Notes: generated by a model not told the origin, from the sequence alone. 64,000 nucleotides of DNA from Bradyrhizobium sp. B124 (GCF_038967635.1 NZ_CP152413.1:1178001-1242000); one strand, 5' to 3'; counted from the first letter of the stretch, positions 48,161 through 58,721 are shown. Made by a program: numbers and translations.

Positions 48161-48314
48161 ATATAGTGTCCGTTCATGATTTGTTTCGAGTACTGGTGTG
48201 TACAAATGGGAGGCCGCGAGGGAGCGCTTGTGACGAGCACCGTGCTCCTGAGGTCTGGCCCCGCCTGAAAAGTCTCGGAATCGAACGACGCTACCAACCG
48301 GGGGAATACTCGAG

Positions 48315-49019
48315 ATGCTCACGCGCAAACAGTACGAACTTCTGCGTTTCATCAATGAACGTCTGAAGGAGGCCGGCGTACCGCCCTCGTTCGACGAGAT
48401 GAAGGATGCGCTCGACCTGCGCTCGAAGTCCGGAATCCACCGCCTGATCACTGCGCTGGAGGAGCGCGGCTTCATCCGCCGCCTGCCCAACCGCGCCCGC
48501 GCCATCGAAGTCATCAAGCTGCCCGAACTCTCGGCCGGCGGCGGCAACGGCCGCCGCGGCTTCACGCCGAGCGTGATCGAAGGCACCCTCGGCAAGCGCA
48601 CCAGCACGCCGCCGATCGCCGAGGACGACGGCAACCGTCCGGTCGCGGTCCCCGTGATGGGCCGGATCGCCGCCGGTACGCCGATCGAGGCGCTGCAGAC
48701 CCGCAGCCACACCATCAGCGTACCGCCCGACATGCTCGGCGCCGGCGAGCACTATGCGCTGGAAGTGCGCGGCGACTCGATGGTCGACGCCGGCATCCTC
48801 GACGGCGACATGGCGCTGATCCAGCGCAACGACGTCGCCAACACCGGCGACATCGTGGTGGCACTGATCGACGAGGAGGAAGCCACCCTGAAGCGCTTCC
48901 GCCGCCGCGGCGCGTCGATCGCTCTGGAGCCGGCCAACACCGCCTATGAAGTGCGCATCCTGCCGCCGAACCGGGTCCGCATCCAGGGCAAGCTGATCGG
49001 CCTCTATCGCAAATACTGA
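48315..49019 (+). CDS. lexA: LexA repressor
   Basis: SOS repressor with autoproteolysis (234 residues). An N-terminal winged helix (about 1-65, with [19 protein letters not shown]) is followed by a long Gly/Arg linker, the cleavage site AAG at [11 protein letters not shown], the nucleophile Ser in [14 protein letters not shown] and the general-base Lys in [10 protein letters not shown]. The 230-240 residue size is typical of rhizobial LexA. A canonical LexA box lies upstream. Confidence 0.96.
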   Translation: MLTRKQYELLRFINERLKEAGVPPSFDEMKDALDLRSKSGIHRLITALEERGFIRRLPNRARAIEVIKLPELSAGGGNGRRGFTPSVIEGTLGKRTSTPPIAEDDGNRPVAVPVMGRIAAGTPIEALQTRSHTISVPPDMLGAGEHYALEVRGDSMVDAGILDGDMALIQRNDVANTGDIVVALIDEEEATLKRFRRRGASIALEPANTAYEVRILPPNRVRIQGKLIGLYRKY

Positions 49020-49275
49020 ATTTCAAATACTTGCGGCGGCGGGGAACGAGCAACACATCGGATCGTTCTTTGAAAGATAGCGTAACGTGCAGCCTGCCCG
49101 ACGCGCTCCGATACCTCTCGCGCAGCGTCGCGTGTTTGTGATCAGGGCGTTTCGTCGACCAGTCGTACAATCGCCCAGAAACGAGGAGACACTCGTTCGC
49201 TATCGTCCACTCTGGTAGAGGCCCTATGCCTCAAGGAGAGGCACGGGTCGCTACCTCGAACAGAGGAGCCATCCG

Positions 49276-49704
49276 ATGTGTGACTATAGTCTGCACGCCG
49301 TGGCGTCGCGCCCCGCCATTGTTGGAGAGACGCTGATCACCACGACTTTCCGCGGCACGTCGACCCGCGGCTTTGCTTCGGAGACCGACCCCACTGTCGC
49401 GGTCTGCATGCTGCCGGGCACCGAGCTCGCTTTCGCCGAGAACGTTCGCTACGACAGCCGGTGGATCTGGACCAAGACGATGAACTTCCGCGTCGGCGTG
49501 TTCAACGAAGTCGAGCCCGACGTTCCCGATCGCCATCATGACGCGGTCGAATTCCCCGACGGCAGCCATGTGCTGGTGACCCAGCTCGTCGAGGGACAAC
49601 GCGTCAGCGTGCTGCAATTGCCGGCGCTGCATCCGCCGGTCGAGCAGAAGCCGAAGGTTGTGGAGCGGCGGCCCTCTGCATTTGCGTCGCTGTTTTTGGG
49701 TTGA
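49276..49704 (+). CDS. Conserved hypothetical protein (142 residues)
   Basis: A soluble protein starting MCDYSLHAVASRPAIVGE. I recall conserved hypotheticals with this MCDYSLH.VASRPA start in Bradyrhizobium; no named domain is evident. Other features are AVCMLPGTELAFAENV and RHHDAVEFPDGSHVLVTQL, with a Glu/Arg-rich tail. The Met-Cys start resembles amidotransferase N termini, but no other amidotransferase motif is present. A GAGGAG sequence lies upstream, and a small hairpin (TGCCTC/GAGGCA, 49227-49243) precedes it. Function unknown. Confidence 0.7.
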   Translation: MCDYSLHAVASRPAIVGETLITTTFRGTSTRGFASETDPTVAVCMLPGTELAFAENVRYDSRWIWTKTMNFRVGVFNEVEPDVPDRHHDAVEFPDGSHVLVTQLVEGQRVSVLQLPALHPPVEQKPKVVERRPSAFASLFLG

Positions 49705-49846
49705 ACGCATCGCCGCCGCGGAATGAGCTGTTCGGCGGCGGATGACCTAAGCGATTTCGAGCGACCCCGGACGCCGGGTTCCGGGGCGCAGCTGGAGAAT
49801 TGCGTCGGCGCGCGCCTTGGCGCATCATCGGGCACGGAGGACGTGC

Positions 49847-50077
49847 GTGGTGGTCGACAAGGTCACATGGCAAAAGGCTGGACGCGTCACGGAGCCGGGC
49901 CGCTACATGTTCCGGTTCGGCTGGCTGACGGTGACGGCTGACGACCTGAAGGTCTGGGAGCGATTCCCCGAGGCTTCCTTCACCCTCGTCAAGAAGCCCG
50001 ACGCTGGCCCTGACTCCGACGAATACCATCTCGGCCTGTTCGAGTTGCCGACCGGCCCCTCACCCGACAACGGCTAA
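49847..50077 (+). CDS. Hypothetical protein (76 residues)
   Basis: A small soluble protein with a GTG start at 49847 and CGGAGG 6 bp upstream (49835-49840). The sequence is beta-rich (GRYMFRFGWLTVTADDLKVW, FTLVKKPDAGPDSDEYHLGLF) with no cysteines or membrane helix. Its stop overlaps the convergent comEC stop by 4 bp. Function not assignable. Confidence 0.65.
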   Translation: MVVDKVTWQKAGRVTEPGRYMFRFGWLTVTADDLKVWERFPEASFTLVKKPDAGPDSDEYHLGLFELPTGPSPDNG

Positions 50078-52359
50078 TCTTCGCCCTGCAAATCGGTCTC
50101 GGCCGGCGTCGCATCGACGACGGGCCGCGGCGCGCTGGCGGGTGCGCGCAACGTCGTCTCAACCTCACCGTCGCCGGGAACCGCCGGCGACCACGGCCGG
50201 TCGATCCCGCCGGGCTTGACCGCATCGATGGCATAGCCGTCCCTGATGCGCCGCAGCACCAGCGCGCCGTGGCGCCGCAACCGCTCGGCATCGATCACCG
50301 AAGCCGCGCAGCCCCGCGGTGCCGGCCGCGCGGTCACGATCAGCGCCGCACGCTCGCAATCATCGGCCAGCGCCTCCGGCCGTGTCGCCAGCGCGACGAA
50401 GGCGCCGCCGGGCCCCTGCGTCACGCAGCCGCTCGGATCGCAGGAGACACCCTCGCCGAGCGAGGAATCCGTGGCAGTCCGCGCGTCAGCATCCGCCGCC
50501 AGCCACTCCTTGACCAGAAATGCGTCCTTCGCGCTGTGCATCAGATGCAGCCGCCCGTCGCCGCCCCGCACCGCGACGTTGCGGCCGTCGGCGGAGACCA
50601 GCACGTCCGGCTGCGGCACCCACAGCGCCCAGACCGAGGCCACCACCAACAGCACCGCCCCCGACCAGCGCAGCGGCGTGCGCAAAAGCCCGAGCAGGAT
50701 GAGGCCGGCGCTTGCCACGACCACCGGCCCGATTCCGAACGCCGCCATCCGGCCGACCGCGCCTGGGAGCGCTGCGACCCATTGCGTCACCAGGATCATC
50801 CAATCGATGCCGAACCCCATGATTGCCCAGAACACGCCGTCGAAGCCGAACGGCATGGCGAGCAGCCCGAGCAGGCCGGCCGGCATCACGACCGCCGACA
50901 CCACCGGCATCGCCGCGAGGTTCGCCAGCAGCCCGTAGGGCGTCACGCGGTGGAAATGGAATGCGGCGTAGGGTGTGGTCGCGAGCCCCGCCACCAGCGA
51001 GGCCAGCATCAGCATCGTGAGCTCACGCCCGCCCCACAGCGCGACGCGCGCGGTCGCCGAATGATCGGGCGACGCCAGCAGGTTCGGCAGCCCGATCTGC
51101 ACCAGCGCCACCAGCCCGAGCGTCGCCGCAAACGACATCTGGAAGCTCGGATGCACCAGTGCTTCGGGCGCGATCGCGAGCACGATCAGCGCCGCCACCG
51201 CCAGCGTGCGGAAGGTGATCGCGCGGCGGTCGACGATCACGGCGATCAGCACCACGGCCGTCATGAAGAACGATCGCTGGGTCGCGACCTCCGCCCCCGA
51301 CAGCAGCAGGTAGAACGCCGCCGCGACGAGCGCGGCCGCCGCCGCCCATTTCTTGATCGGGTGCCCGGCCGTCAGCGCCGGAAACAGCGCAAGCAGCGCA
51401 CGGATCGTGAAGAACACGACACCCGCGACCACGGCCATGTGGTAGCCGGATATCGACAGCACATGGCCGAGCCCCGAGATGAACATCGCGTCGTTGACCG
51501 GCGTCGTGATCGCATCGCGCCGGCCGGTGAGTAGTGCAGTTGCGATCGCGCGCTGATCCCCGTCCAGCGTGGTGCGGATGCGCGCGTCGATGGCATCGCG
51601 CAGCCACTGCATGAATGCGGCATAGCGCAACGCAGGGCCACCAGTTGCCGGCGGCTCCCTGGTCTTCACCGCGCCCATCACGAAACCGGATGCGCCGATA
51701 CCCTGGAAATAGAGGTCGCGGCCGAAATCATAGGAGCCCGGACGCTGCGGCCCGAGCGGCGGCATCAGCCGCGCCTTCAATTCGACGAAGCTGCCGACCT
51801 CGGGCGCGGTGCCCTTCTTCACCGAGAGCCTGACGCGCTCGAGTTTTGGCACCTCGCGCTGGCTTTCCATCGACACGACGCGCAGCACGAAGCGGTCCGT
51901 CTTCTCCCTGACGTCGCGCGTCTCGACAAAGCCGGTCAGCGCCACGGAATATATCGGCCGCGCCAACACGCCATGGGCGATCCGCGCGGTCTTCCATGTC
52001 GCCGTCGCAAATCCCGCCGCGACCGCAGCCAGCATCACGACGGCGGGAAACACCCGGCGCCGCCGCAGCAGCAGTGCCAGCAAGCAGAGCGCGATGGCGA
52101 CGGTCGCCGCGACCGAGAGCCGCGGCTCGTGCTCGGCCGCAAAATAGAATGCAATGCCGGAGCCGAACGCCACCGGCACCCACGGCAACAGCCGCCCGGC
52201 CCCCGTCTCCGCACGCGCCCATTGCCGCAATGTCTCGACGAGAGGACGCCAGATGCTGGCGCGCACCGGAATATAGCCGCCGGCCGGCGCAGCCGTGCGC
52301 GGCGGCCACGTCCCCGCGTAGCCACGTCTGCCGCCCGGCGTCGTGCCCTGTTCCGCCAT
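50074..52359 (-). CDS. comEC: ComEC/Rec2-family DNA-uptake channel protein
   Basis: A 761-residue polytopic membrane protein of the ComEC family, which forms the inner-membrane channel for transforming DNA. An N-terminal soluble segment (OB-fold-like, DUF4131 region, about 120-220) precedes the Competence domain with many helices; the conserved helical-bundle sequence FISGLGHVLSISGYHMAVV (about 290) is intact. The C-terminal domain (about 590-761) occupies the place of the beta-lactamase-like domain, but I do not see the HxHxDH metal motif. It sits between lexA and glnS-gltX, as in related genomes. Confidence 0.9.
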   Translation of the reverse strand: MAEQGTTPGGRRGYAGTWPPRTAAPAGGYIPVRASIWRPLVETLRQWARAETGAGRLLPWVPVAFGSGIAFYFAAEHEPRLSVAATVAIALCLLALLLRRRRVFPAVVMLAAVAAGFATATWKTARIAHGVLARPIYSVALTGFVETRDVREKTDRFVLRVVSMESQREVPKLERVRLSVKKGTAPEVGSFVELKARLMPPLGPQRPGSYDFGRDLYFQGIGASGFVMGAVKTREPPATGGPALRYAAFMQWLRDAIDARIRTTLDGDQRAIATALLTGRRDAITTPVNDAMFISGLGHVLSISGYHMAVVAGVVFFTIRALLALFPALTAGHPIKKWAAAAALVAAAFYLLLSGAEVATQRSFFMTAVVLIAVIVDRRAITFRTLAVAALIVLAIAPEALVHPSFQMSFAATLGLVALVQIGLPNLLASPDHSATARVALWGGRELTMLMLASLVAGLATTPYAAFHFHRVTPYGLLANLAAMPVVSAVVMPAGLLGLLAMPFGFDGVFWAIMGFGIDWMILVTQWVAALPGAVGRMAAFGIGPVVVASAGLILLGLLRTPLRWSGAVLLVVASVWALWVPQPDVLVSADGRNVAVRGGDGRLHLMHSAKDAFLVKEWLAADADARTATDSSLGEGVSCDPSGCVTQGPGGAFVALATRPEALADDCERAALIVTARPAPRGCAASVIDAERLRRHGALVLRRIRDGYAIDAVKPGGIDRPWSPAVPGDGEVETTLRAPASAPRPVVDATPAETDLQGED

Positions 52360-52506
52360 TCCGCTCGCGATCCCTGCCGGGCGGCAGGCTAGCGGATGCC
52401 GCAGTCACCCGACTAGCGGAACGGAACCGAAACACGCAACCGAAGGCTGTGGCCTACGAGGACAATTGGACACTCGTTGGGCGACGAGCGCCCCAAAGCC
52501 GCGCGC

Positions 52507-52893
52507 CTAGATCAGCGGCGTCTGCGACGAGACGTGGTGGCAGGCGATCTTCCAGTCGCCGTCCTCGCGCGCGATCACCCAGGTGATCTTGACGGCGAGC
52601 GAGGGCGCATCGCCGTCAAGGAAAAAGGACGCGATAGCAGCCATGTTGACGAGATCGGCATTCACCCGTTCGGTCCTGATATCGCTGAACTGTACGCGCG
52701 GCGCGTGCCAGCGTGGCAGGCCATCAAAGTAGGCTTTGACCCCCTCGCGGCCGCGATAGAGCATCGGGTTCGAGCCGAAGAAGAACGCGTGCTGCGAGTA
52801 GAGCGCAGCAAGCGTATCCGCATCGAGCATGCCGAAACCCGCGGACCATCTGGCGATGATGGCGGAGACGATGTCTTCGGCTTCGTCAGGCAT
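52507..52893 (-). CDS. NTF2-like SnoaL-fold protein
   Basis: A 128-residue protein of the NTF2/SnoaL-like fold, SgcJ/EcaC type. It shows an N-terminal helix pair (DEAEDIVSAIIARWSAGFG), the pocket segment LAALYSQHAFFFGSNPML, and C-terminal strands (VKITWVIAREDGDWKIACHH). These proteins act as isomerases, hydrolases or ligand-binding proteins; none of those can be chosen here. GGAGG 7 bp upstream supports the ATG at 52893. It follows glnS with a 35-bp gap. Confidence 0.75.
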   Translation of the reverse strand: MPDEAEDIVSAIIARWSAGFGMLDADTLAALYSQHAFFFGSNPMLYRGREGVKAYFDGLPRWHAPRVQFSDIRTERVNADLVNMAAIASFFLDGDAPSLAVKITWVIAREDGDWKIACHHVSSQTPLI

Positions 52894-52928
52894 CGATCGC
52901 CTCCGTCTGTTGTCCGCGCCGGGTTGCA

Positions 52929-54608
52929 CTAACCCTTGCCGCCGACTTCCTTGGCGAAGGTGTCGCGCAGGCCGATGGTGCGGTTGAACACCAGCCTGTC
53001 CGGCGTCGAATCCGCATCGCGCACGAAATAGCCCTGCCGCTCGAACTGCATCACGTCGGGCGAATTGCTCTCGGCGATCGCAGGCTCGACCCGCGCATCG
53101 CTCAGCACTTCGAGCGACTGCGGGTTGAGGTCGGCGGCGAAATCGGCGGCGTTCGGGCTCGGGTTGGCGAACAGCTGATTGTAGATGCGGATTTCCGCCG
53201 GCTTCGACTGCGCCGCCGGCAACCAGTGCATCGTCGCCTTCACCTTGCGGCCGTCGGGTGCGTTACCGCCCTTGGTCGCGGGATCATACGTCGCGCGCAG
53301 CTCGACGATCTCGCCAGCGGCGTTCTTCACGACGCTGGTGCACTTGATGAAGTAGGCATAGCGCAGCCGCACCTCATTGCCCGGCGAGAGGCGGAAGAAC
53401 TTCTTCGGCGGGTTCTCCATGAAGTCGTCGCGCTCGATATAGAGCTCGCGGCCGAAGGCGACCTTGCGGGTGCCGGCGTCCGGATTGTCGGGATGGTTGA
53501 TCGCCTCGATCTCCTCGACCTGGCCTTCCGGATAGTTCTCGATCACCACCTTGAGCGGCCGCAGCACCGCCATGCGGCGCAGCGACGTGCGGTTCAGCTC
53601 CTCGCGGATGCAGAATTCGAGCATGCCGACATCGACCACGCTGTTGGCCTTGGCGACGCCGATACGCTTGATGAACTCGCGCACCGCAGCCGGCGGCACA
53701 CCGCGCCGCTTCAGGCCGGCGATGGTCGGCATCCGCGGGTCGTCCCAGCCCGAGACGTGGCCGTCGCGGACGAGCTGGGTCAGCACACGCTTGGACAGCA
53801 GCGTGTAGGTCAAATTGAGCCGCGCCATTTCGTATTGGCGCGGCTTCGATGGCACCGGCAGCTTGTCGAGCAGCCACTCATAGAGCGGACGGTGATCCTC
53901 GAACTCCAGCGTGCAGATCGAATGGGTGATGCCCTCGATGGCGTCCGACTGGCCGTGCGCGTAGTCGTAGCTCGGATAGATTGACCATTTGTCGCCGGTG
54001 CGCGGATGGTGGGCGTGCAGGATGCGGTACAGCACGGGATCGCGCAGGTTGATGTTGCCGGCGGCCATGTCGATTTTGGCGCGCAGCACCCGGACGCCGT
54101 TGGTGAACTCGCCGGCCTTCATGCGGCGGAACAGGTCGAGGTTCTCCTCGACCGACCGGTCGCGGAACGGCGAGTTCTTGCCGGGCTCGGTCAGCGTGCC
54201 GCGGGACAGCCGGATCTCCTCCTGCGACTGATCGTCGACATAGGCATGGCCCGCCTTGATCAGGCCCTCGGCCCAATCGTACAGGCGCTCGAAATAGTCC
54301 GACGCAAAGAAGAGGTTTTTGCCCCAATCGTAGCCGAGCCAATGCACGTCGGCCTGGATCGAGTCGATGTACTCCTGCTCCTCCTTGGTCGGATTGGTGT
54401 CATCGAAGCGCAAATTGCACTGGCCACCGAACTCCTGCGCAATGCCGAAATTCAGGGCGATCGACTTGGCGTGGCCGATATGCAGGTAGCCGTTCGGCTC
54501 CGGCGGAAAGCGGGTCACGATCCGGTTGTGCTTGTGGGAGGAGAGATCGGCCTGGACGATGTCGCGGATGAAGTCGCGCCCTGCCTCTGCCGTCGTGTCA
54601 ATCGTCAT
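52929..54608 (-). CDS. glnS: Glutaminyl-tRNA synthetase
   Basis: Class I synthetase charging tRNA-Gln (559 residues). The HIGH signature is [19 protein letters not shown] and the KMSKS-like motif is [10 protein letters not shown]. The C-terminal anticodon-binding beta-barrels (about 345-555) are present with full length. A direct GlnRS means that tRNA-Gln need not be charged only through the amidotransferase route. It is divergent from gltX (154 bp), which puts the two related Glx synthetases face to face. The ATG at 54608 follows a weak GGGA. Confidence 0.95.
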   Translation of the reverse strand: MTIDTTAEAGRDFIRDIVQADLSSHKHNRIVTRFPPEPNGYLHIGHAKSIALNFGIAQEFGGQCNLRFDDTNPTKEEQEYIDSIQADVHWLGYDWGKNLFFASDYFERLYDWAEGLIKAGHAYVDDQSQEEIRLSRGTLTEPGKNSPFRDRSVEENLDLFRRMKAGEFTNGVRVLRAKIDMAAGNINLRDPVLYRILHAHHPRTGDKWSIYPSYDYAHGQSDAIEGITHSICTLEFEDHRPLYEWLLDKLPVPSKPRQYEMARLNLTYTLLSKRVLTQLVRDGHVSGWDDPRMPTIAGLKRRGVPPAAVREFIKRIGVAKANSVVDVGMLEFCIREELNRTSLRRMAVLRPLKVVIENYPEGQVEEIEAINHPDNPDAGTRKVAFGRELYIERDDFMENPPKKFFRLSPGNEVRLRYAYFIKCTSVVKNAAGEIVELRATYDPATKGGNAPDGRKVKATMHWLPAAQSKPAEIRIYNQLFANPSPNAADFAADLNPQSLEVLSDARVEPAIAESNSPDVMQFERQGYFVRDADSTPDRLVFNRTIGLRDTFAKEVGGKG

Positions 54609-54762
54609 CAAAGGGTTCCCTGGAGGAGTCAGCTCAACCTTCTGCCAAATTCGCGCCGTCCGGCCAAGCCTGGTTTGGCCGGCAAAAGGTCAGCCGGGGC
54701 TTTAGTTATGTTCGGTTCCTGATATACACCACCGCCCATTCCAGCATACGTCGCACTCGATC

Positions 54763-56184
54763 ATGACCAATTCCGTCGTTACCCGCTTCGCCCCCTCGCC
54801 GACCGGCTTCCTCCACATCGGGGGTGCCCGCACCGCGCTGTTCAACTGGCTCTATGCCAAGAAGCTCGGCGGCAAGATGCTGCTCCGGATCGAGGACACC
54901 GACCGCGAACGCTCGACCAGGGAGGCGATCGACGCCATCCTGGACGGCCTGAAATGGCTCGAGCTCGATTGGGACGGCGACGTCATCTACCAGTTCAGCC
55001 GCGCCGCCCGCCATCGCGAGGTCGCCGAGGGCCTGCTCGCCGCCGGGCGCGCCTATTACTGCTACGCCACCCCGGAGGAGCTCACCGCGATGCGCGAGAA
55101 GGCGCGCGCCGAGGGCCGCACCCGCCTCTATGACGGCATGTGGCGTGACCGCGATCCGGCGACCGCGCCTTCCGACGTCAAGCCGACCATCCGCCTCAAG
55201 GCGCCGCAGACCGGCGAGACCGTGATCGAGGATCAGGTCCAGGGCCGCGTGGTCTGGCAGAACGAGAACCTCGACGACCTAGTCCTGCTCCGCGGCGACG
55301 GCACCCCGACCTACATGCTCGCGGTCGTAGTCGACGACCACGATATGGGCGTCACCCACATCATCCGCGGCGACGACCACCTGATCAACGCGGCGCGCCA
55401 GAAGCAGATCTACGACGCGCTGGAGTGGGAGCTGCCGAGCATGTCCCACATTCCGCTGATCCATGGGCCTGACGGCTCGAAACTGTCGAAGCGCCATGGC
55501 GCGCTCGGCGTCGATGCCTACCGCGCGCTCGGCTATCTGCCGGCCGCCTTGCGCAACTATCTCGTCCGGCTCGGCTGGAGCCATGGCGACCAGGAGATCT
55601 TCTCGACCCAGGAGATGATCGACGCGTTCGATCTCTCCGGCATCGGCCGCTCGGCGGCGCGGTTCGATTTCGCAAAGCTGGAGAACCTCAACGGCCACTA
55701 TATCCGGCAGAGCGACGATCAATCCCTCGTGACCCAATTCGAGAGCGTGCTGGATTATGTTCCTGAAGGCGCCGCGCTGAAGGCCAAGCTCAATGACACC
55801 ACCCGCGCGCAATTGCTGCGGGCGATGCCGAGCCTGAAGGAGCGCGCCAAGACGCTGATCGAGCTGATCGCGAGCGCCTACTTCATTTTCGCCGATCGCC
55901 CGTTGGAGCTCGATCCGAAAGCATCCGCGCTCCTCACGCCGGAAACGCGCGCGTTGATCGGCCGGCTGCGCACCGCGCTGGAAGCCGTCAACGACTGGAC
56001 GGCCGAAACCACCGAGACCGCCATGCGGAATTTCGCCGAGCAGAACAATCTGAAACTCGGCGCCGTTGCCCAGCCGCTGCGGGTGGCGCTGACGGGACGT
56101 ACGACATCGCCGGGCATCTTCGACGTGCTGGCCGTTCTGGGACGCCAGGAGTGCCTTGCCCGTCTCGCCGATCAGGCGGCGTGA
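54763..56184 (+). CDS. gltX: Glutamyl-tRNA synthetase
   Basis: Class I synthetase charging tRNA-Glu (473 residues). The HIGH motif lies in [19 protein letters not shown] and the KMSKS motif in [14 protein letters not shown]. The remaining DEDTDRER-type loop ([16 protein letters not shown]) is intact. Many alphaproteobacteria have two GltX proteins; this one is in the conserved comEC-gltX-gltA context. A hairpin (56191-56212) follows the stop. Confidence 0.96.
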   Translation: MTNSVVTRFAPSPTGFLHIGGARTALFNWLYAKKLGGKMLLRIEDTDRERSTREAIDAILDGLKWLELDWDGDVIYQFSRAARHREVAEGLLAAGRAYYCYATPEELTAMREKARAEGRTRLYDGMWRDRDPATAPSDVKPTIRLKAPQTGETVIEDQVQGRVVWQNENLDDLVLLRGDGTPTYMLAVVVDDHDMGVTHIIRGDDHLINAARQKQIYDALEWELPSMSHIPLIHGPDGSKLSKRHGALGVDAYRALGYLPAALRNYLVRLGWSHGDQEIFSTQEMIDAFDLSGIGRSAARFDFAKLENLNGHYIRQSDDQSLVTQFESVLDYVPEGAALKAKLNDTTRAQLLRAMPSLKERAKTLIELIASAYFIFADRPLELDPKASALLTPETRALIGRLRTALEAVNDWTAETTETAMRNFAEQNNLKLGAVAQPLRVALTGRTTSPGIFDVLAVLGRQECLARLADQAA

Positions 56185-56190
56185 TCCTGC

Positions 56191-56212
56191 ATGGACCCCC
56201 TCCAGGGTCCAT
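56191..56212 (+). terminator. Hairpin after gltX
   Basis: Perfect 8-bp inverted repeat ATGGACCC/GGGTCCAT with a 6-base loop, 7 bp after the gltX stop. Poorly followed by Ts (CTTGCAGC), so a weak or Rho-assisted terminator. Confidence 0.4.
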
Positions 56213-56344
56213 CTTGCAGCGCACATTGCAATGAGCTACCCATCGCCGGACGCTTTCTCCACAAGCCGTTCCGCCCCGCCATGGGCCGCAAATTAGCGAC
56301 TGGGCAAGGTCGGTTTTCGCAACGATTTCATCGGGGATCTCACG

Positions 56345-57646
56345 ATGGACGCAAAATCCAGCAAGACAGCCACACTCACCATTGGCAACAAGAACTACGA
56401 TTTCCCGATCCTGAGCGGCACGGTTGGGCCTGATGTCATCGACATCGGCAAGCTCTACGGCCAGGCCGGGGTGTTCACCTACGACCCCGGCTTCACCTCG
56501 ACCGGCAGCTGCCAGTCTAAGATCACCTATATCGACGGCGACGCCGGTATCCTCGAATACCGCGGCTACCCGATCGAGCAGCTCGCCGAGAACGGCGACT
56601 TCCTCGAAACCTGCTACCTGCTGCTCTACGGGGAGCTTCCGACCCCGGCGCAGAAGAAGGACTTCGACCATCGCGTGATCCACCACACGATGGTGCACGA
56701 GCAGATGGCGCGTTTCTTCCAGGGCTTCCGCCGCGACGCGCATCCGATGGCGATCATGGTTGCTGCGGTCGGCGCGCTCGCCGCGTTCTACCATGACTCC
56801 ACCGACATCAACGATCCGAAGCAGCGCATGATCGCCTCGATGCGGATGATCGCGAAGGTGCCGACGCTGGCGGCGATGGCCTACAAATACACCATCGGCC
56901 AGCCCTTCGTGTATCCGAAGAACTCGCTGTCCTTCGCCGAGAACTTCCTGCAGATGTGCTTTGCGGTGCCGTGCGAGGACTACAAGATCAACCCGGTGCT
57001 CGCCGACGCGCTCGACAAGATCTTCATCCTGCATGCCGACCACGAGCAGAACGCGTCGACCTCGACGGTGCGTATCGCCGGCTCCTCCGGCGCCAACCCG
57101 TTCGCCTGCATCGCGGCCGGCATCGCCTGCCTGTGGGGTCCAGCCCATGGCGGCGCCAACGAAGCCGCGCTCGCCATGCTGTCGTCGATCGGAACGGTCG
57201 ACAAGATTCCCGAATTCATCGCCAAGGTGAAGGACAAGAACAGCGAAGTCCGCCTGATGGGCTTCGGTCACCGGGTCTACAAGAACTATGATCCGCGCGC
57301 CAAGATCATGCAGAAGATGTGTCACGCGGTGCTGGCCGAGACCGGCCATGGCGATGACCCGATGCTGAAGGTTGCGCTCGAGCTCGAGAAGATCGCACTC
57401 AGCGATCCCTACTTCATCGACCGCAAGCTCTACCCGAACGTCGACTTCTATTCGGGCATCACGCTGAAGGCGATGGGCTTCCCGACCTCGATGTTCACCG
57501 TGCTGTTCGCGGTCGCCCGCACCGTCGGCTGGATCAGCCAGTGGAGCGAGATGATCGAGGATCCGCAGCAGAAGATCGGCCGTCCGCGCCAGCTCTACAC
57601 CGGCGTGGCGCGCCGCGACTATGTGACGATCGACAAGCGCAAGTAA
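56345..57646 (+). CDS. gltA: Citrate synthase
   Basis: Condenses acetyl-CoA and oxaloacetate (433 residues, type II hexameric length). Catalytic segments are intact: [32 protein letters not shown] (catalytic His), [13 protein letters not shown] and [14 protein letters not shown] (catalytic Asp). The preceding 160 bp is a leader region with no ORF. The gene is followed by a strong two-way terminator (57670-57700). Confidence 0.97.
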   Translation: MDAKSSKTATLTIGNKNYDFPILSGTVGPDVIDIGKLYGQAGVFTYDPGFTSTGSCQSKITYIDGDAGILEYRGYPIEQLAENGDFLETCYLLLYGELPTPAQKKDFDHRVIHHTMVHEQMARFFQGFRRDAHPMAIMVAAVGALAAFYHDSTDINDPKQRMIASMRMIAKVPTLAAMAYKYTIGQPFVYPKNSLSFAENFLQMCFAVPCEDYKINPVLADALDKIFILHADHEQNASTSTVRIAGSSGANPFACIAAGIACLWGPAHGGANEAALAMLSSIGTVDKIPEFIAKVKDKNSEVRLMGFGHRVYKNYDPRAKIMQKMCHAVLAETGHGDDPMLKVALELEKIALSDPYFIDRKLYPNVDFYSGITLKAMGFPTSMFTVLFAVARTVGWISQWSEMIEDPQQKIGRPRQLYTGVARRDYVTIDKRK

Positions 57647-57669
57647 GCTTCATCTCTGACAAGTTCGAG

Positions 57670-57700
57670 ACGGCGCCATCATTCCTGATGGCGCCGTTTT
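57670..57700. terminator. Two-way terminator between gltA and the ArsR gene
   Basis: Perfect 11-bp arms ACGGCGCCATC (57670-57680) and GATGGCGCCGT (57687-57697) with a 6-base loop, followed by a T-run (GTTTTCGTTT). It lies 24 bp after gltA and overlaps the stop codon of the convergent ArsR gene, so it can serve both transcripts. Confidence 0.75.
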
Positions 57701-58014
57701 CGTTTGCCGCGGGCGACTTCGGTCGCGAGCGCATCGAGACGCGGCAGCCAGAACGCCCTGAACCGGTCGAGCCAGGCGTCGACCTCGCGCAGCCGCCCCG
57801 GCTCCACGGCATAGATGCGGCGCGTACCGTCGGCGCGCACCGACGCGAAACCGGCGTCCCGCAGGATCCGCAGCTGCTGCGAGACCGCCGATTGGGTAAT
57901 GCCGAACTCGCGCTGCACGACGGCGACGACATCGCCAGAACTGTGCTCGCCGGTCGCCAGCAATTCCAGGATGCGCCGGCGAACGGGATCGCCAAGGATG
58001 TCGAAGGCGTGCAC
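57679..58014 (-). CDS. ArsR-family transcriptional regulator
   Basis: A 111-residue winged-helix repressor. The core is FDILGDPVRRRILELLATGE, followed by the recognition helix ITQSAVSQQLRILRDAGFASV and the wing DGTRRIYAVEPG. There is no CxC or Asp/His metal site, so it probably belongs to the SRPBCC-linked (AHSA1-type) ArsR subgroup rather than a metal sensor. It follows the SRPBCC gene by 5 bp. A perfect 32-bp palindrome in front of the SRPBCC gene (58690-58721) is its likely operator. Confidence 0.9.
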   Translation of the reverse strand: MHAFDILGDPVRRRILELLATGEHSSGDVVAVVQREFGITQSAVSQQLRILRDAGFASVRADGTRRIYAVEPGRLREVDAWLDRFRAFWLPRLDALATEVARGKRKRRHQE

Positions 58015-58019
58015 GGTCG

Positions 58020-58679
58020 CTAGCCTCCACCGCCCGGCTCAGGCTCGCCGCAATAGAACGCCGTCGTGGTGGCCGCGGCCCGGCGTGCCGCCGTCTCGTC
58101 GGTTCCTGCCTTGATCGAGGCCCTGCACCAGTCCGCGCTGCTGCGGCGGATGAAATCCTTGCCGTCCTCGGAGCCGGGCCACGCCTCCGCGGTCGTCCGA
58201 TCGAACTGCCCTCCAGGGCCTGCGGCGACATAGAGCGCAAGCCCGATCAAGGCGAGGTCCCAGCCGACACCGACCGCGCCGGGTCCATAGCGATCCCAGA
58301 AGTCGCCCTCGATCAGCGAGAGGTGCTCAAGCTCGAGCCGCGTGCCGCCGGCGGCATCGTCGGCCAGGGTCACGGTGAGCCAGCTGACGGCGCCCATCGC
58401 CTCCCAGGTCACCGCGAGCCGGCGCGGAGGCTCACACGTCGTGATTTCCCCGCCCGCCTGGCCCTGGAACTGATATCGGCCGCCCAACCTCAGATCGCCC
58501 GAGATCGGCAGGAACCAGCGCGGAATGCGCTCGGGATTGGTCAGCGCGTCCCAGAGATCGGCGATGTCGGTGTCGTAGCTGCGGGTCGCGATGACAGCCC
58601 GCGCCGGCTTGCCGTCGTGGTCCCGGACGGCGACTTCGCGAACAACAGCTCCGACATAGGCAACAGGATCGATCTTCAT
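58020..58679 (-). CDS. SRPBCC (AHSA1-like) domain protein
   Basis: A 219-residue protein with an Aha1/START-like domain: AVIATRSYDTDIADLWDALT, RIPRWFLPISGDLRLGGRYQ and GTRLELEHLSLI are typical of the AHSA1-SRPBCC family. The C-terminal 60 residues are less conserved. These ligand-binding proteins are regularly paired with ArsR regulators, but the ligand is unknown. The ATG at 58679 has GGAG 6 bp upstream, and the longer frame is rejected because it runs across the operator palindrome. Confidence 0.85.
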   Translation of the reverse strand: MKIDPVAYVGAVVREVAVRDHDGKPARAVIATRSYDTDIADLWDALTNPERIPRWFLPISGDLRLGGRYQFQGQAGGEITTCEPPRRLAVTWEAMGAVSWLTVTLADDAAGGTRLELEHLSLIEGDFWDRYGPGAVGVGWDLALIGLALYVAAGPGGQFDRTTAEAWPGSEDGKDFIRRSSADWCRASIKAGTDETAARRAAATTTAFYCGEPEPGGGG

Positions 58680-58689
58680 GCGAGGCTCC

Positions 58690-58721
58690 GTACTAATATT
58701 AGCCATAGCTAATATTAGTAC
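58690..58721. promoter_or_regulatory. Perfect 32-bp palindromic operator
   Basis: GTACTAATATTAGC and GCTAATATTAGTAC flank a 4-bp spacer (cata). Each arm includes CTAATATTAG, itself a palindrome, with centres 16 bp apart. It starts 11 bp upstream of the SRPBCC start codon, overlapping its likely promoter; repression by the downstream-encoded ArsR protein is inferred. Its AT-rich composition stands out locally. Confidence 0.75.

Noticed and set aside
49227..49243. Small hairpin TGCCTC/GAGGCA as a regulatory RNA
   Set aside because: Six-base stem with a five-base loop, close to chance expectation; mentioned only as context for the 49276 gene.
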